Source of the DNA: Ideonella sp. MAG2
Lineage (GTDB): Bacteria > Pseudomonadota > Gammaproteobacteria > Burkholderiales > Burkholderiaceae_C
DNA length: 42,253 nt
NCBI GenBank assembly: GCA_004359425.1
Contig: PTEU01000001.1
Location: 767,488 to 809,740, forward strand
Direction of reading: 5' to 3'
This document shows, one piece after another, positions 15,474 through 23,171 of the stretch. The notes beneath the pieces were generated by a model, which had not been told where the DNA came from, did not search any database, and was given only the letters and a program-made list of their open reading frames with translations. The first letter of the stretch is position 1, and each line of letters begins with the position of its first letter. The position numbers and the translations under genes are program-made.

Positions 15474-16952
15474 ATGGCTGCACGAGAGATGGACAGCCCT
15501 TTGTGGGTGGAGCCCGTAGAGGCCGCTCCGGCCCTGTCGCGCACCCATGCAGCGACCTTGACGGAGCAGTTGGCACAGCGTTTCGCCCAGCGCATTCGCC
15601 AGCGCTTGCTGCCGCCGGGCACACGTCTGCCCTCGGTGCGCGAATGCGCTAAGCGCCATGGCGTGAGCCCCCACACCGTGGTGGCGGCCTACGACCACCT
15701 CTTGGCGCAAGGCCTGGTGGAGGCCCGCCTCAAGCGCGGTTTTTATGTGCGTGAGTCTGCACCCGCAGTGGCAGAGGGGCGGTTGCACCCCGTGGCCGTG
15801 CCCTTGGCCGCGCCCTTGGACGCCACCGCCTTGATACGCGGCATGTTCCACGGCATGGGAGGCAAGCCGGCACCCGGCCTGGGCACCTTGCCGCCCGACT
15901 GGTTAGACCTGCCCATGCTCAACAGCGCCCTGCGCAAAGTGCTGAGCCAGGGCGACCCTGACATCGTGGTTCACTACGGCCACCCTTCGGGCGATGCACG
16001 CTTGCGCGAAGCCCTGGCTCAGCGCCTGCAAGACTTTGGCGTGCGCGCCTCGCCGCAGCAGATCGTCACCTCCACGGGGGCTACCCATGCGCTGGACATC
16101 ATCTCGCGCACCTTGCTACGCCCGGGCGATGCGGTGCTGGTGGACGAGCCCGCCTGGGCGGTGGAATACGCGCGGCTGACCCAGTTGGGCATCCGCCTCT
16201 TGCCCGTGCCTCGGGGTGCTGAAGGGCCTGACTTGGCGGTGATGGCGGCGCTGGCCCGCGAACACCAGCCGCGCTTTTATGTGACGGTGCCGGTGCTGCA
16301 CAACCCCACGGGCAACTCACTGACGCCGCGCGCCGCGCACCAGATATTGACCCTGGCGCAGCAGCACGATTTCTACATCGTCGAAGACGACACCTATGCC
16401 CACCTGGCCCCGGCCCACCTGCCGCGCATGGCGGCGCTGGATGGCCTGCAGCGCACGCTCTACGTCTCTGGCTTTTCCAAAATCTTGACGCCCAGTTGGC
16501 GTGTGGGTTTTGTGGCAGCGCCCCTGGCCTTGATTGAGCGCTTGGTGGACGTGAAGTTGCTGTCCACCCTCACCACCCCCGCCGTGCTGGAGCAGGCCAT
16601 TGCCCTGTGCCTGACCCAAGGCAGCCTGCGCCGCCATGCCGAGCGCGTGACCGCCCGCCTGGACGCCGCCCGCCAGCGCACCGTGCGCTTAGCCCAAGCA
16701 CACGGCTGCGACTTTGTCACCCCTCCGCAAGGCTTGTTTGGTTGGCTAGACACCCATTGCGACACCGACGCTCTGGCTCAACTCATGGTCGACGAGGGCT
16801 GGCTCTTGGCCCCTGGCCATCTCTTCATGTCCAGCCGCCAGCCCAGTACGCTGATGCGCATCAACTTTGCCACCTGCCAAGACGCCAGCTTTTGGCGGGC
16901 TTTTGAGGTGGCGCGTCAGCGTCTGGGGCGGGTCAAGTCGGCTTGCGGATAA
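15474..16952 (+). CDS. MocR/GntR-family regulator with aminotransferase-like domain
   Basis: A 492-residue transcription factor with two parts. Residues about 20-95 are a GntR winged helix: LAQRFAQRIRQRLLPPGTRLPSVRECAKRHGVSPHTVVAAYDHL followed by the wing GLVEARLKRGFYVRES. The rest is a fold-type I aminotransferase domain with TSTGATHALDIISRTLL, LHNPTGNSL, FYIVEDDTYAHL and the PLP lysine in YVSGFSKILTPSWRVGFV. Such proteins sense PLP or amino-acid-derived ligands. It is divergent from the exporter/racemase operon, which is the likely target. Its 3' end overlaps the converging exchanger gene by 20 bases. A GAAGGGAG site precedes the start ATG. Confidence 0.92.
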   Translation: MAAREMDSPLWVEPVEAAPALSRTHAATLTEQLAQRFAQRIRQRLLPPGTRLPSVRECAKRHGVSPHTVVAAYDHLLAQGLVEARLKRGFYVRESAPAVAEGRLHPVAVPLAAPLDATALIRGMFHGMGGKPAPGLGTLPPDWLDLPMLNSALRKVLSQGDPDIVVHYGHPSGDARLREALAQRLQDFGVRASPQQIVTSTGATHALDIISRTLLRPGDAVLVDEPAWAVEYARLTQLGIRLLPVPRGAEGPDLAVMAALAREHQPRFYVTVPVLHNPTGNSLTPRAAHQILTLAQQHDFYIVEDDTYAHLAPAHLPRMAALDGLQRTLYVSGFSKILTPSWRVGFVAAPLALIERLVDVKLLSTLTTPAVLEQAIALCLTQGSLRRHAERVTARLDAARQRTVRLAQAHGCDFVTPPQGLFGWLDTHCDTDALAQLMVDEGWLLAPGHLFMSSRQPSTLMRINFATCQDASFWRAFEVARQRLGRVKSACG

Positions 16953-18003
16953 AGGCCACAATGAGGGTGATCACCGTCAGTGGCACCACAAAGCTCATCA
17001 TCACCGCCGAGAACTGGCCCAGTGCGTCATGTTGTTGGGCCGAGAGAATCAGGTAAGTGGCATAGGCCGCGTAGTAGAGAACAAAAACGCCGCCCTCCCA
17101 GCGGGCAATCTCGCGGCCCGTCATGAAGATGGGCAGGCAGGCCAGCGCCACCGCCAACATCACCCAGTAGTCAAAGTTCAGCAGCGCTGAAGACACCACC
17201 AAGCCCAGGTCACCCGACGCCAGCGCTGAGAGCCCCACGCAGCCCAAGATGTTGAAGGTGTTGCTGCCCACCACATTGCCCACCGCGATGTCCCGCTCGC
17301 CCTTAAAGGCCGCCGTGATAGAGGCCGCCACCTCGGGCATGGAGGTGCCCGCTGCGACGATGGTCAACCCGATCACCAGGTCACTCACCCCCATGGCCTT
17401 GGCAAAGGCCACAGCAGCCGTTACCAGCCATTGCGAGCCCAGCACCAGCGCGGCCAGGCCCAGCACGATGAGCAGGAGCTGCACTGGCAGCTTGCTGTCC
17501 CAGGAGCCGGGCGTGTTCTCGGGCATCTCTTCGGCATATTCATCCTGCGCGGCTTGGCTCTCCTGGCGCGACTGACGCACTAGAAACACCGTATAGGCCA
17601 ACAACGAGCCAAACAACAGCGCACCCTCGGCAAAGCTGACCTTGCCATCCAGCGACAGGGCCAGCAAGAGCACGCTCGCACCGATCATGATGGGCACCTC
17701 TTGCCGGATGAGCTGCACATTCACCACCAGGGGCACGATCAAGGCGCTCACGCCCAGAATGAACAGCACATTGAAAATATTGCTGCCCACCACATTGCCA
17801 ATAGCCAAGTCGGTCTTTCCCTCTAGCACCGCGCCTACTGACACCGCCATCTCCGGAGCGCTGGTGCCAAAAGCCACGATGGTCAGGCCCACCACCAGCG
17901 GCGAGATGCCAAAGCTCAGCGCCAACTTGGAGGCCCCGCGCACCAGAAGATCGGCACCCACGATCAGGCCAATCAGGCCACCGATAAAGAGCAAGATGTT
18001 CAT
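16933..18003 (-). CDS. Calcium/sodium antiporter (CaCA family, YrbG-like)
   Basis: A 356-residue inner-membrane cation exchanger with about ten helices in two inverted repeats. Each repeat carries the alpha-motif. The first is GLTIVAFGTSAPEMAVS with AIGNVVGSNIFNVLFILG; the second is GLTIVAAGTSMPEVAAS with AVGNVVGSNTFNILGCVG. The Glu and Asn/Ser residues there line the ion site in the family. The acidic loop between them (EYAEEMPENTPG) matches the usual cytoplasmic linker. The ATG at 18001-18003 is selected because MNILLFIGGLIGLIVGADLLVRGA is the standard N-terminus; an upstream extension has no membrane character. It exports Ca2+ in exchange for Na+ by family knowledge. Confidence 0.93.
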   Translation of the reverse strand: MNILLFIGGLIGLIVGADLLVRGASKLALSFGISPLVVGLTIVAFGTSAPEMAVSVGAVLEGKTDLAIGNVVGSNIFNVLFILGVSALIVPLVVNVQLIRQEVPIMIGASVLLLALSLDGKVSFAEGALLFGSLLAYTVFLVRQSRQESQAAQDEYAEEMPENTPGSWDSKLPVQLLLIVLGLAALVLGSQWLVTAAVAFAKAMGVSDLVIGLTIVAAGTSMPEVAASITAAFKGERDIAVGNVVGSNTFNILGCVGLSALASGDLGLVVSSALLNFDYWVMLAVALACLPIFMTGREIARWEGGVFVLYYAAYATYLILSAQQHDALGQFSAVMMSFVVPLTVITLIVAFIRKPT

Positions 18004-18416
18004 GGCAATCAATGGTTGTGAGAGAACAGAAGGCCCCAACCTGGGTGCCGGGGATGATGGGCCTGTATGAGCGCAACAGTGCCGCAATGACGTTAAGCCG
18101 CCCTAAGCATACCGGCATTGTTCATGCCAGACAGGCGACAAGTCTCTTGTGTCGTTGAAGCTCGCCAATGGTGGTCCAGGCCCAATTAGCAGCCGTGAGC
18201 CTGGGTTTGCGCAAGGTGGCGGCGGAGATGGCAGTGCGACTGAAGACTTGAGGCCAGATTGGCAGCCGGATAGATCAGACCGCACGCTTTCATGGCGGGA
18301 GCTTAGGGTCTGTTGACATATATCGCGCCTACTCCAGCACCCTTGGACACTCCTGCGCGGGCAGGATTTATATGTCAACAGACCCTAGGTACCCCTTCGC
18401 ATCGCCCTGCGGCTTG
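18004..18416. other. 413-base intergenic stretch
   Basis: No convincing gene lies here. On the minus strand a frame of about 50 codons ends at 18123-18121 (…KRLVACLA-stop) and has tail-like composition, but it has no start and no family I can name; it may be a gene remnant. The stretch also contains the 80-base inverted-repeat element at 18306-18385. It separates the converging-side end of the IclR gene from the start of the exchanger gene, so it should hold the exchanger promoter, which I could not pick out. Confidence 0.5.
18306..18385. mobile_element. MITE-like element with 17-bp perfect terminal inverted repeats
   Basis: GGGTCTGTTGACATATA at 18306-18322 is repeated as its exact reverse complement at 18369-18385. 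The ends are flanked on both sides by TA (18304-18305 and 18386-18387), which fits a 2-base target duplication. The 46-base centre codes for nothing. Such GGGTCTGTTGACA-type ends resemble those of IS5-group insertion sequences, so a non-autonomous derivative is likely. A simple long hairpin with a regulatory role is the main alternative. Confidence 0.65.
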
Positions 18417-19139
18417 TCAAGGAGGTAGAGGGCCATGGCCGAAGGCACCACTCAGGGTTTTGGCTGAATCCCTGACTATGCCCTCCAACCCCACCTTCAT
18501 TCGCGATGTTGGCAAAGTCAGCGTCAGCGCCCCTTGCAGCTCGCCGTTTGCTCCAAACACCGGCGCAGAGATACCGGTCAGGCCTTCGCTGCGGTCGCCA
18601 TGCAAGGTCACAAAGCCCGCTTGGCGGATGGCGGCGTAGAGTTTGCCGCGCTGGCCACTGAAGGCGAGCAACACGCGGCCGCCCGCGCCTTTGTCTAACG
18701 GCAGCAAGTCGCCCGCGCGGACATGGTCGCGCAAAGGGTGAGGGGAGTCGACGCGGTAGAGGCAGAGGCGCTGGTCGCCCTGGCGCACGTGGAAGGCCGC
18801 GCTTTCTTGGGTGCGGGCCACCAAGGCTTGCAGCACGGGCATGACCTGGGCTTCGAGTGAAAAGCTGGCGGTGTAGTGCTGGTGCAAGCGGGCCACGGTG
18901 GCCCCCAGTCTATAGCCCTGCGGCGACTTAGCCAGCAGGCCCGCATGCTCCAGTGAGGCGATAAGCCTCAGGGCAGTGCTTTTGTACAAACCGGTGCGTT
19001 GGGCCAGGGTGGCGAGGCTTAGCTCGGGCTCGCCCTGTTCAAACGCCTTGAGCAGCGACAGCGCGCGGTCAACGGCGGCCACGCCACCAGGAGCGGCGTC
19101 ATGGTCGGCCAGGGAGGGGGTGGCGGCGGGGCGGGGCAT
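18417..19139 (-). CDS. IclR-family transcriptional regulator
   Basis: A 240-residue regulator. Residues about 18-80 form the winged HTH: AVDRALSLLKAFEQGEPELSLATLAQRTGLYKSTALRLIASLEHAGLLAKSPQGYRLG. The remaining residues are the GAF-like effector domain with SAAFHVRQGDQRLCLYRVDSPHPLRDH, LDKGAGGRVLLAF and DRSEGLTGISAPVFGANGELQGALTLTLP, the classical C-terminal signature. It is divergent from the HMG-CoA-lyase-type gene, and a perfect palindrome (19193-19209) lies between them. By family habit it controls that operon and responds to a catabolic intermediate; the effector is unknown. Confidence 0.92.
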   Translation of the reverse strand: MPRPAATPSLADHDAAPGGVAAVDRALSLLKAFEQGEPELSLATLAQRTGLYKSTALRLIASLEHAGLLAKSPQGYRLGATVARLHQHYTASFSLEAQVMPVLQALVARTQESAAFHVRQGDQRLCLYRVDSPHPLRDHVRAGDLLPLDKGAGGRVLLAFSGQRGKLYAAIRQAGFVTLHGDRSEGLTGISAPVFGANGELQGALTLTLPTSRMKVGLEGIVRDSAKTLSGAFGHGPLPP

Positions 19140-19192
19140 GGCTGGTCGGGGCGGTTTGACCGAATGGTATGAGGATACGATAATATCTAAAA

Positions 19193-19209
19193 ATAGAACA
19201 TTGTTCTAT
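19193..19209. promoter_or_regulatory. Likely IclR operator (perfect palindrome)
   Basis: ATAGAACA-T-TGTTCTAT is a perfect 8-base inverted repeat with a 1-base centre. It sits 54 bases upstream of the IclR start and 124 bases upstream of the divergent lyase start, within locally AT-rich sequence (GATACGATAATATC just beside it). Placement between an IclR regulator and its probable target makes it the best operator candidate. Confidence 0.65.
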
Positions 19210-19332
19210 TAGATGGAACTTGATTCAATGCCCCTCTATTGAAGACCGCCACAGAGGCACAGAGACCCAGAGGAATGCAAGAGAGTGGGATGGCGTGGTT
19301 GAGGGCGGTGGGCGAATTTGGAGAGCTTGACG

Positions 19333-20265
19333 ATGACGTCGGTACAGATCAGTGAAGTGGGGCCGCGCGACGGCCTCCAAAGCGTGAAGGCGGTCATGCC
19401 GACGGCGCACAAATTGGCCTGGGTGGACGCCTTGGTGGCTGCCGGGGTCAGTGAGATCGAGGTGGGCTCGTTTGTGCCCGCGCGGCTGCTGCCGCAAATG
19501 GCCGATGTGGCAGAGGTGGTGGCCCAAGCGCGCCGCCATGCCGGTTTGCGGGTGCTGGCGCTGGTGCCCAATCTGCGTGGTGCCCAGACGGCGGCGCAGG
19601 CCGGGGCACACAAGGTCAGCATGCCGGTGTCGGCCAGCGAGGCGCATTCATTGGCCAATGTCAAAAGAACTCGGGCGCAGATGGTGGAGGAAGTGCGGGC
19701 GGTAGCCCAGTGGCGGGCCGAGCATGCGCCACACATGGGCTTGGAGGTGGGCATGTCCACGGCGTTTGGCTGCACGCTGCAAGGTGTGGTTCCTGAGGAC
19801 GAGGTCATCGCCTTGGCCGAGCAACTGGTGGCAGTGGGGGTGGATGAGGTGGGCTTGTCCGACACCTCAGGCATGGCCAACCCGGCACAGGTGCGGCGCT
19901 TGTTCACCCGTTTGCGCGAGGTGCTGGGTGAGCGTGCCGGGGCCGCCCACTTGCACAACACGCGAGGGCTGGGCCTGGCCAATTGCTTGGCGGCCTTTGA
20001 TGCCGGTGTGCGCACTTTTGATGCCAGCCAAGGCGGCCTGGGTGGCTGCCCTTATGCACCGGGTGCCTCGGGCAATGTAGTGACGGAAGACTTGGTCTTC
20101 ATGTTTGAGGCCATGGGTGTCTCCACCGGCATTGACCTGCCGGGCTTGCTCGCGGCCCGCGCGGCGCTGCGCGCGGGCCTGCCAGATGAACCGCTCTACG
20201 GCATGGTGGCCGATGCGGGCCTGCCCAAAGGTTTTACCAGCACACAAGGAGCCTTGCATGGCTGA
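19333..20265 (+). CDS. Hydroxymethylglutaryl-CoA lyase family enzyme
   Basis: A 310-residue TIM-barrel lyase of the HMGL-like family, which cleaves branched 3-hydroxyacyl-CoAs (HMG-CoA to acetoacetate and acetyl-CoA in the type enzyme). It has VGPRDGLQSVK (catalytic Arg and Asp at the barrel start), EVGSFVPARLLPQMAD, LSDTSGMANPAQV, HLHNTRGLGLANCLAA (metal-binding His pair) and GLGGCPYAPGASGNVVTEDL, whose Cys is the active-site cysteine of the lyase. Start: ATG 19333 with GGAG upstream. It overlaps the CoA transferase start by 8 bases. Together they would activate a branched acid with CoA and cleave it. Substrates such as HMG, citramalate or an itaconate relative fit equally well. Confidence 0.9.
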   Translation: MTSVQISEVGPRDGLQSVKAVMPTAHKLAWVDALVAAGVSEIEVGSFVPARLLPQMADVAEVVAQARRHAGLRVLALVPNLRGAQTAAQAGAHKVSMPVSASEAHSLANVKRTRAQMVEEVRAVAQWRAEHAPHMGLEVGMSTAFGCTLQGVVPEDEVIALAEQLVAVGVDEVGLSDTSGMANPAQVRRLFTRLREVLGERAGAAHLHNTRGLGLANCLAAFDAGVRTFDASQGGLGGCPYAPGASGNVVTEDLVFMFEAMGVSTGIDLPGLLAARAALRAGLPDEPLYGMVADAGLPKGFTSTQGALHG

Positions 20266-21433
20266 CCTACCCTACAGCGATATTCGGGTGCTGGAGTTCA
20301 CCCATATGGTGATGGGCCCGGCCTGCGGCATGGTGCTGGGCGATTTGGGGGCTGAGGTCATCAAGGTGGAGCCACTGGAGGGCGACAGCACCCGCGAGCT
20401 GCTGGGCTCGGGAGCGGGCTTCTTTCCCATGTTCAACCGCAACAAGAAGAGCTTGGCCATCAATGTCAAAGACCCGCGCGGGCTGGCCGTGGTGCGCAAG
20501 CTCGCCGCCACCGCCGATGTGTTCAGCGAGAACTTCCGTGCAGGCACCATGGACAAGTTGGGCCTAGGCTATGAGGCCCTCAAGGCGTTGAACCCGCGCC
20601 TGATCTACGTCACCCACAAAGGCTTTTTGCCAGGGCCTTATGAACACCGCACCGCGCTGGACGAGGTGGTTCAGATGATGGGCGGCTTGGCCTATATGAC
20701 GGGCCCACCGGGCCAGCCGCTGCGGGCAGGCAGCAGTGTCAACGACATCATGGGCGGTATTTTTGGGGCCATGGGGGCGATGGCGGCTCTCAAGACCCGT
20801 GAGGCCACGGGCCAAGGCCAGTTGGTACAAAGCGCATTGTTTGAAAACAATGTGTTCTTGGTGGCCCAGCACATGATGCAGTTCGCCATGACGGGCCGAG
20901 CTGCCAACCCCATGCCTGCCCGCATCAGTGCGTGGGCGGTGTATGACGTGTTTACCGTCAAAGACGGCGAACAGATTTTTTTGGCCGTAGTCAGCGACAA
21001 ACAATGGGCCTTGTTTTGCGAGGCCTTTGGTTTTGACGACCTGAAGGCCGACGCACGGCTGGCCAGCAACAACCTCAGGGTTCAGGCGCGGGAATGGCTG
21101 ATGCCCCTGCTGCGTGAGCGCTTGAGCGGGCAGACGGCGCAGGCCCTGGCCGAGGTGTTTGAACGCGAGGGCCTGCCCTATGCGCCCATCACCAAGCCGC
21201 ATGAGCTGCTGGACGACCCACACCTATTGGCCTCGGGCGGCTTGGTGCCCTTGAGCTTGCCCGACGGCCGTGCCACCCGCACACCGCTGTTGCCCCTCAC
21301 GCTCGACGGCCAGCGCCCGCCCGTGCGCCTGAACCCGCCGTCCCTGGGCCAGCACACCGCTGAGTTGCTGCACAGCCTGGGCTACAGCGATGGTGAGCTG
21401 CAAGACCTACAACGCGCGGGTGTTGTTGCATAG
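20258..21433 (+). CDS. CaiB/BaiF (class III) CoA transferase
   Basis: A 391-residue class III CoA transferase, which moves CoA between carboxylic acids. It has the N-terminal IRVLEFTHMVMGPACGMVLGDLGAEVIKVEP with the family GP-x-C-G-x-x-LGDLGA pattern. AGFFPMFNRNKKSLAINVKDPRG (N-R-x-K-x-S-x-x-x-x-L) and NFRAGTMDKLGLGYEAL follow. Further on are the TGPPGQPLRAGSSVNDIMGGIFGAMGAMAAL segment, containing the G-x-S-x-x-D region, and the C-terminal GLPYAPI. The catalytic Asp is expected in the TALDEVVQMMGG stretch. The ATG at 20258 overlaps the lyase stop. It probably supplies the CoA ester cleaved by the lyase. Confidence 0.9.
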   Translation: MADLPYSDIRVLEFTHMVMGPACGMVLGDLGAEVIKVEPLEGDSTRELLGSGAGFFPMFNRNKKSLAINVKDPRGLAVVRKLAATADVFSENFRAGTMDKLGLGYEALKALNPRLIYVTHKGFLPGPYEHRTALDEVVQMMGGLAYMTGPPGQPLRAGSSVNDIMGGIFGAMGAMAALKTREATGQGQLVQSALFENNVFLVAQHMMQFAMTGRAANPMPARISAWAVYDVFTVKDGEQIFLAVVSDKQWALFCEAFGFDDLKADARLASNNLRVQAREWLMPLLRERLSGQTAQALAEVFEREGLPYAPITKPHELLDDPHLLASGGLVPLSLPDGRATRTPLLPLTLDGQRPPVRLNPPSLGQHTAELLHSLGYSDGELQDLQRAGVVA

Positions 21434-21468
21434 CGCTATCCTTGCCGGATTCACTGCAAGGAGACCCC

Positions 21469-22161
21469 ATGGGACAGACCATCACCTTCACCCGCCCCGA
21501 CGGCCAGGCCGTTCAAGGCTATTTGGCAGAACCCGCGAATGCCGCTCACGCGCCCGCCATGGTCGTGATCCAAGAGTGGTGGGGTTTGAATGCGCAGATC
21601 CGAGGCGTGGCGGATAGGCTAGCGCTGGCAGGCTACCGCGCCTTGGTGCCCGACCTCTACCGAGGCCAGGCCACGGTAGAGGCCGAGGAGGCCCACCACC
21701 TGATGAACGGCCTGAACTTTGGCGACGCGGCCAGCCAAGACATTCGCGGCGCGGTGCAGTATTTGAAGCAGGCCTCGGCCAAAGTGGGCATCACCGGCTT
21801 TTGCATGGGCGGCGCGCTGACGGTGCTGGCCCTGGGTGCCACGCCCGAGGCCGATGCGGGTGTGGTCTGGTACGGCTACCCACCTTTAGAGTTTGTGAAC
21901 GCGGGGGCCATCAAAGCGCCGGTACTGGCGCACTGGGCCGAGCAAGACGGCTTCTTCGCGCCCGAGGGGGTGACGGCCTTGGGCCAGGCCTTCAAGGAGG
22001 CAGGTGTGGCGCACGAGTTCCATCACTACTTGGCGCACCACGCTTTTGCCAATGAGACAGCCGCTGGGCCTGCACGCCTGCCGCAAACCCAGTACGACGC
22101 AGCCTGGGCGCAGGTGGCCTGGGACCGCACGCTGCGCTTCTTGGGCCAGCATTTGGGGTGA
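21469..22161 (+). CDS. Dienelactone hydrolase family protein
   Basis: A 230-residue alpha/beta hydrolase of the dienelactone hydrolase family, which opens carboxymethylenebutenolides in aromatic catabolism or related lactones. The triad is visible as Cys in ITGFCMGGALTVL, Asp in HWAEQDGFFAPEG and His in YLAHHAFANET. The early Glu in VVIQEWWGLNAQIRGVADRLA is the residue that modulates the catalytic Cys in family members. AAGYRALVPDLYRG-type sequence (here LAGYRALVPDLYRGQ) completes the signature. GGAGACCCC precedes the ATG. It lies 35 bases after the CoA transferase and could be in the same operon, though it makes no obvious step with it. Confidence 0.92.
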   Translation: MGQTITFTRPDGQAVQGYLAEPANAAHAPAMVVIQEWWGLNAQIRGVADRLALAGYRALVPDLYRGQATVEAEEAHHLMNGLNFGDAASQDIRGAVQYLKQASAKVGITGFCMGGALTVLALGATPEADAGVVWYGYPPLEFVNAGAIKAPVLAHWAEQDGFFAPEGVTALGQAFKEAGVAHEFHHYLAHHAFANETAAGPARLPQTQYDAAWAQVAWDRTLRFLGQHLG

Positions 22162-22177
22162 GCCGCTGAGGCGGCCC

Positions 22178-22245
22178 TTCGACAAGCTCAGGGCGAACGG
22201 TCGGGGGGCTGGGCGAACGGTCGAGGGGCGCAGTGCGAACGGTCG
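22178..22245. repeat. REP-like element followed by three GCGAACGGTCG copies
   Basis: TTCGACAAGCTCAG at 22178-22191 joined to GGCGAACGG resembles a dispersed extragenic repeat that I recall as common in Comamonadaceae. Immediately after it the 11-mer GCGAACGGTCG occurs three times (22193-22203, 22213-22223, 22235-22245) with G-rich spacers of 9 and 11 bases. A partial fourth copy, GCGAACTG, starts at 22259. It separates the dienelactone hydrolase from the converging secretin remnant. Confidence 0.7.
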
Positions 22246-22272
22246 GAGGCGCAGAGCGAGCGAACTGAAGGA

Positions 22273-22507
22273 CTATTTGGCCGTTAAGTCCAGGCGCAGG
22301 CCGCCGGGCTGCATCAAGGGGGCGTCGTGCTCTAGCGTTTCGGTGGGGGCGGCGGCCAGGGCCTCGGCGGCGTTGCGCACAATGCGGGGGCTGATGATGA
22401 CTACGGTTTCGGTGGTGCTGCTCACGTCCTCGCTGGTCGAGAAGAACTTGCCCACACCGGGCACTTCGCGCAGCAGCGGCACACCGCCATTGCGCTTGCA
22501 ACCATGG
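22273..22507 (-). pseudogene. C-terminal remnant of a secretin (GspD/PilQ/MshL type)
   Basis: Only the last 75 or so residues remain. NGGVPLLREVPGVGKFF is the secretin signature around the G-x-P-x-L-x-x-x-P-x-x-G-x-x-F pattern. STTETVVIISPRIV is the end of the conserved secretin domain. The tail continues to a stop at 22273-22275. The N-domains, most of the barrel and the start are absent. The fragment is joined at about 22502-22507 to the PilO-like gene, in a different frame. A secretin forms the outer-membrane pore of the pilus or type II machine, so its loss would disable the system unless another copy exists. Confidence 0.85.
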
Positions 22508-23171
22508 AGTGCCTGCCAGCGGCCACCAAGGCGCGCAGTTTGGGCAAGGCCTCCTGCGGTTTGCCTTCGCTCGGGCCACCAGGCTTCACGCTGCCAAACG
22601 GGTCATGGGTGGGTGCCGGGCTGGCGGCGGCGCTGGCGGCCCGCTCTACGCTGGGCACGGCCTCCAGGTGCAGCGTCAAGCTCCCCCCGGCTTGGAGCTT
22701 GGCCTGCCACTGCGTGATGAGCAGCGGCATGTCCAAGCCCGGCAGGGCTTGCTGCACCATCCACAGGTCGGCAAAGCGCCCGCTCATTTCCAGGTTGATG
22801 CGCGGCAAGCCCTGATCCACAGCACTGGCATTCAAAGCCCCCAGGCTGACGCCATATTGCTCGGCCACCGATTGAAGTTGGCGACGCCAAGCCTCCAGGC
22901 GTTCGCGGCTATGGGCGGTTTGCAGTGCCGTAGCCTGGGCTTGCAGCTTGTCCAAGGTCTGGCGAGCCAGAGCCAAGTCGGCGCTCAAGTCAGGCGTGAC
23001 GACTTGGGCTCGTGTGTGGCGCTCGGTCTTTGCCTTTTGCCATTGCTGCCAGGGCCCGCGCAGACCCAGCAGCCAAATCTCCACGAGCACAAACAGGAGC
23101 AGGGCTGCCACCAGGGCGAGACGGACTTTGAGGTCCAAACGAGCGAAGCCTTGACTCAGGGCTTGCATCAT
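22502..23171 (-). pseudogene. PilO/MshJ-like inner-membrane protein, 3' end lost
   Basis: About 223 residues remain. The N-terminus has a cytoplasmic stub and one membrane helix (LALVAALLLFVLVEIWLLGL). A coiled-coil follows (LALARQTLDKLQAQATALQTAHSRERLEAWRRQLQSVAEQYG). Next is the beta-rich PilO core with LEMSGRFADLWMVQQALPGLDMPLLI and GGSLTLHLEAV, as in MSHA MshJ. The last part (THDPFGSVKPGG ... LRALVAAGRHSMV) has the look of a PilP/MshK start. Sequence then passes at 22502-22507 into the secretin remnant in a foreign frame, so the end is not native. The ATG overlaps the PilN stop (ATGA at 23168-23171). Confidence 0.8.

Noticed and set aside
18121..18275. Minus-strand frame of about 50 codons ending K-R-L-V-A-C-L-A
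   Set aside because: It has no start codon or recognised family and sits behind in-frame stops; it may be a remnant, but the evidence is too thin to call a gene.
22193..22245. CRISPR-like array
   Set aside because: Repeats are only 11 bases with 9-11 base spacers, no cas genes are near, and the unit overlaps a REP-like core.
22162..22579. Plus-strand and minus-strand frames spanning the REP-like repeat and secretin remnant
   Set aside because: They translate repeat DNA (PELVEG-type peptides) and antisense of the secretin; no gene features.
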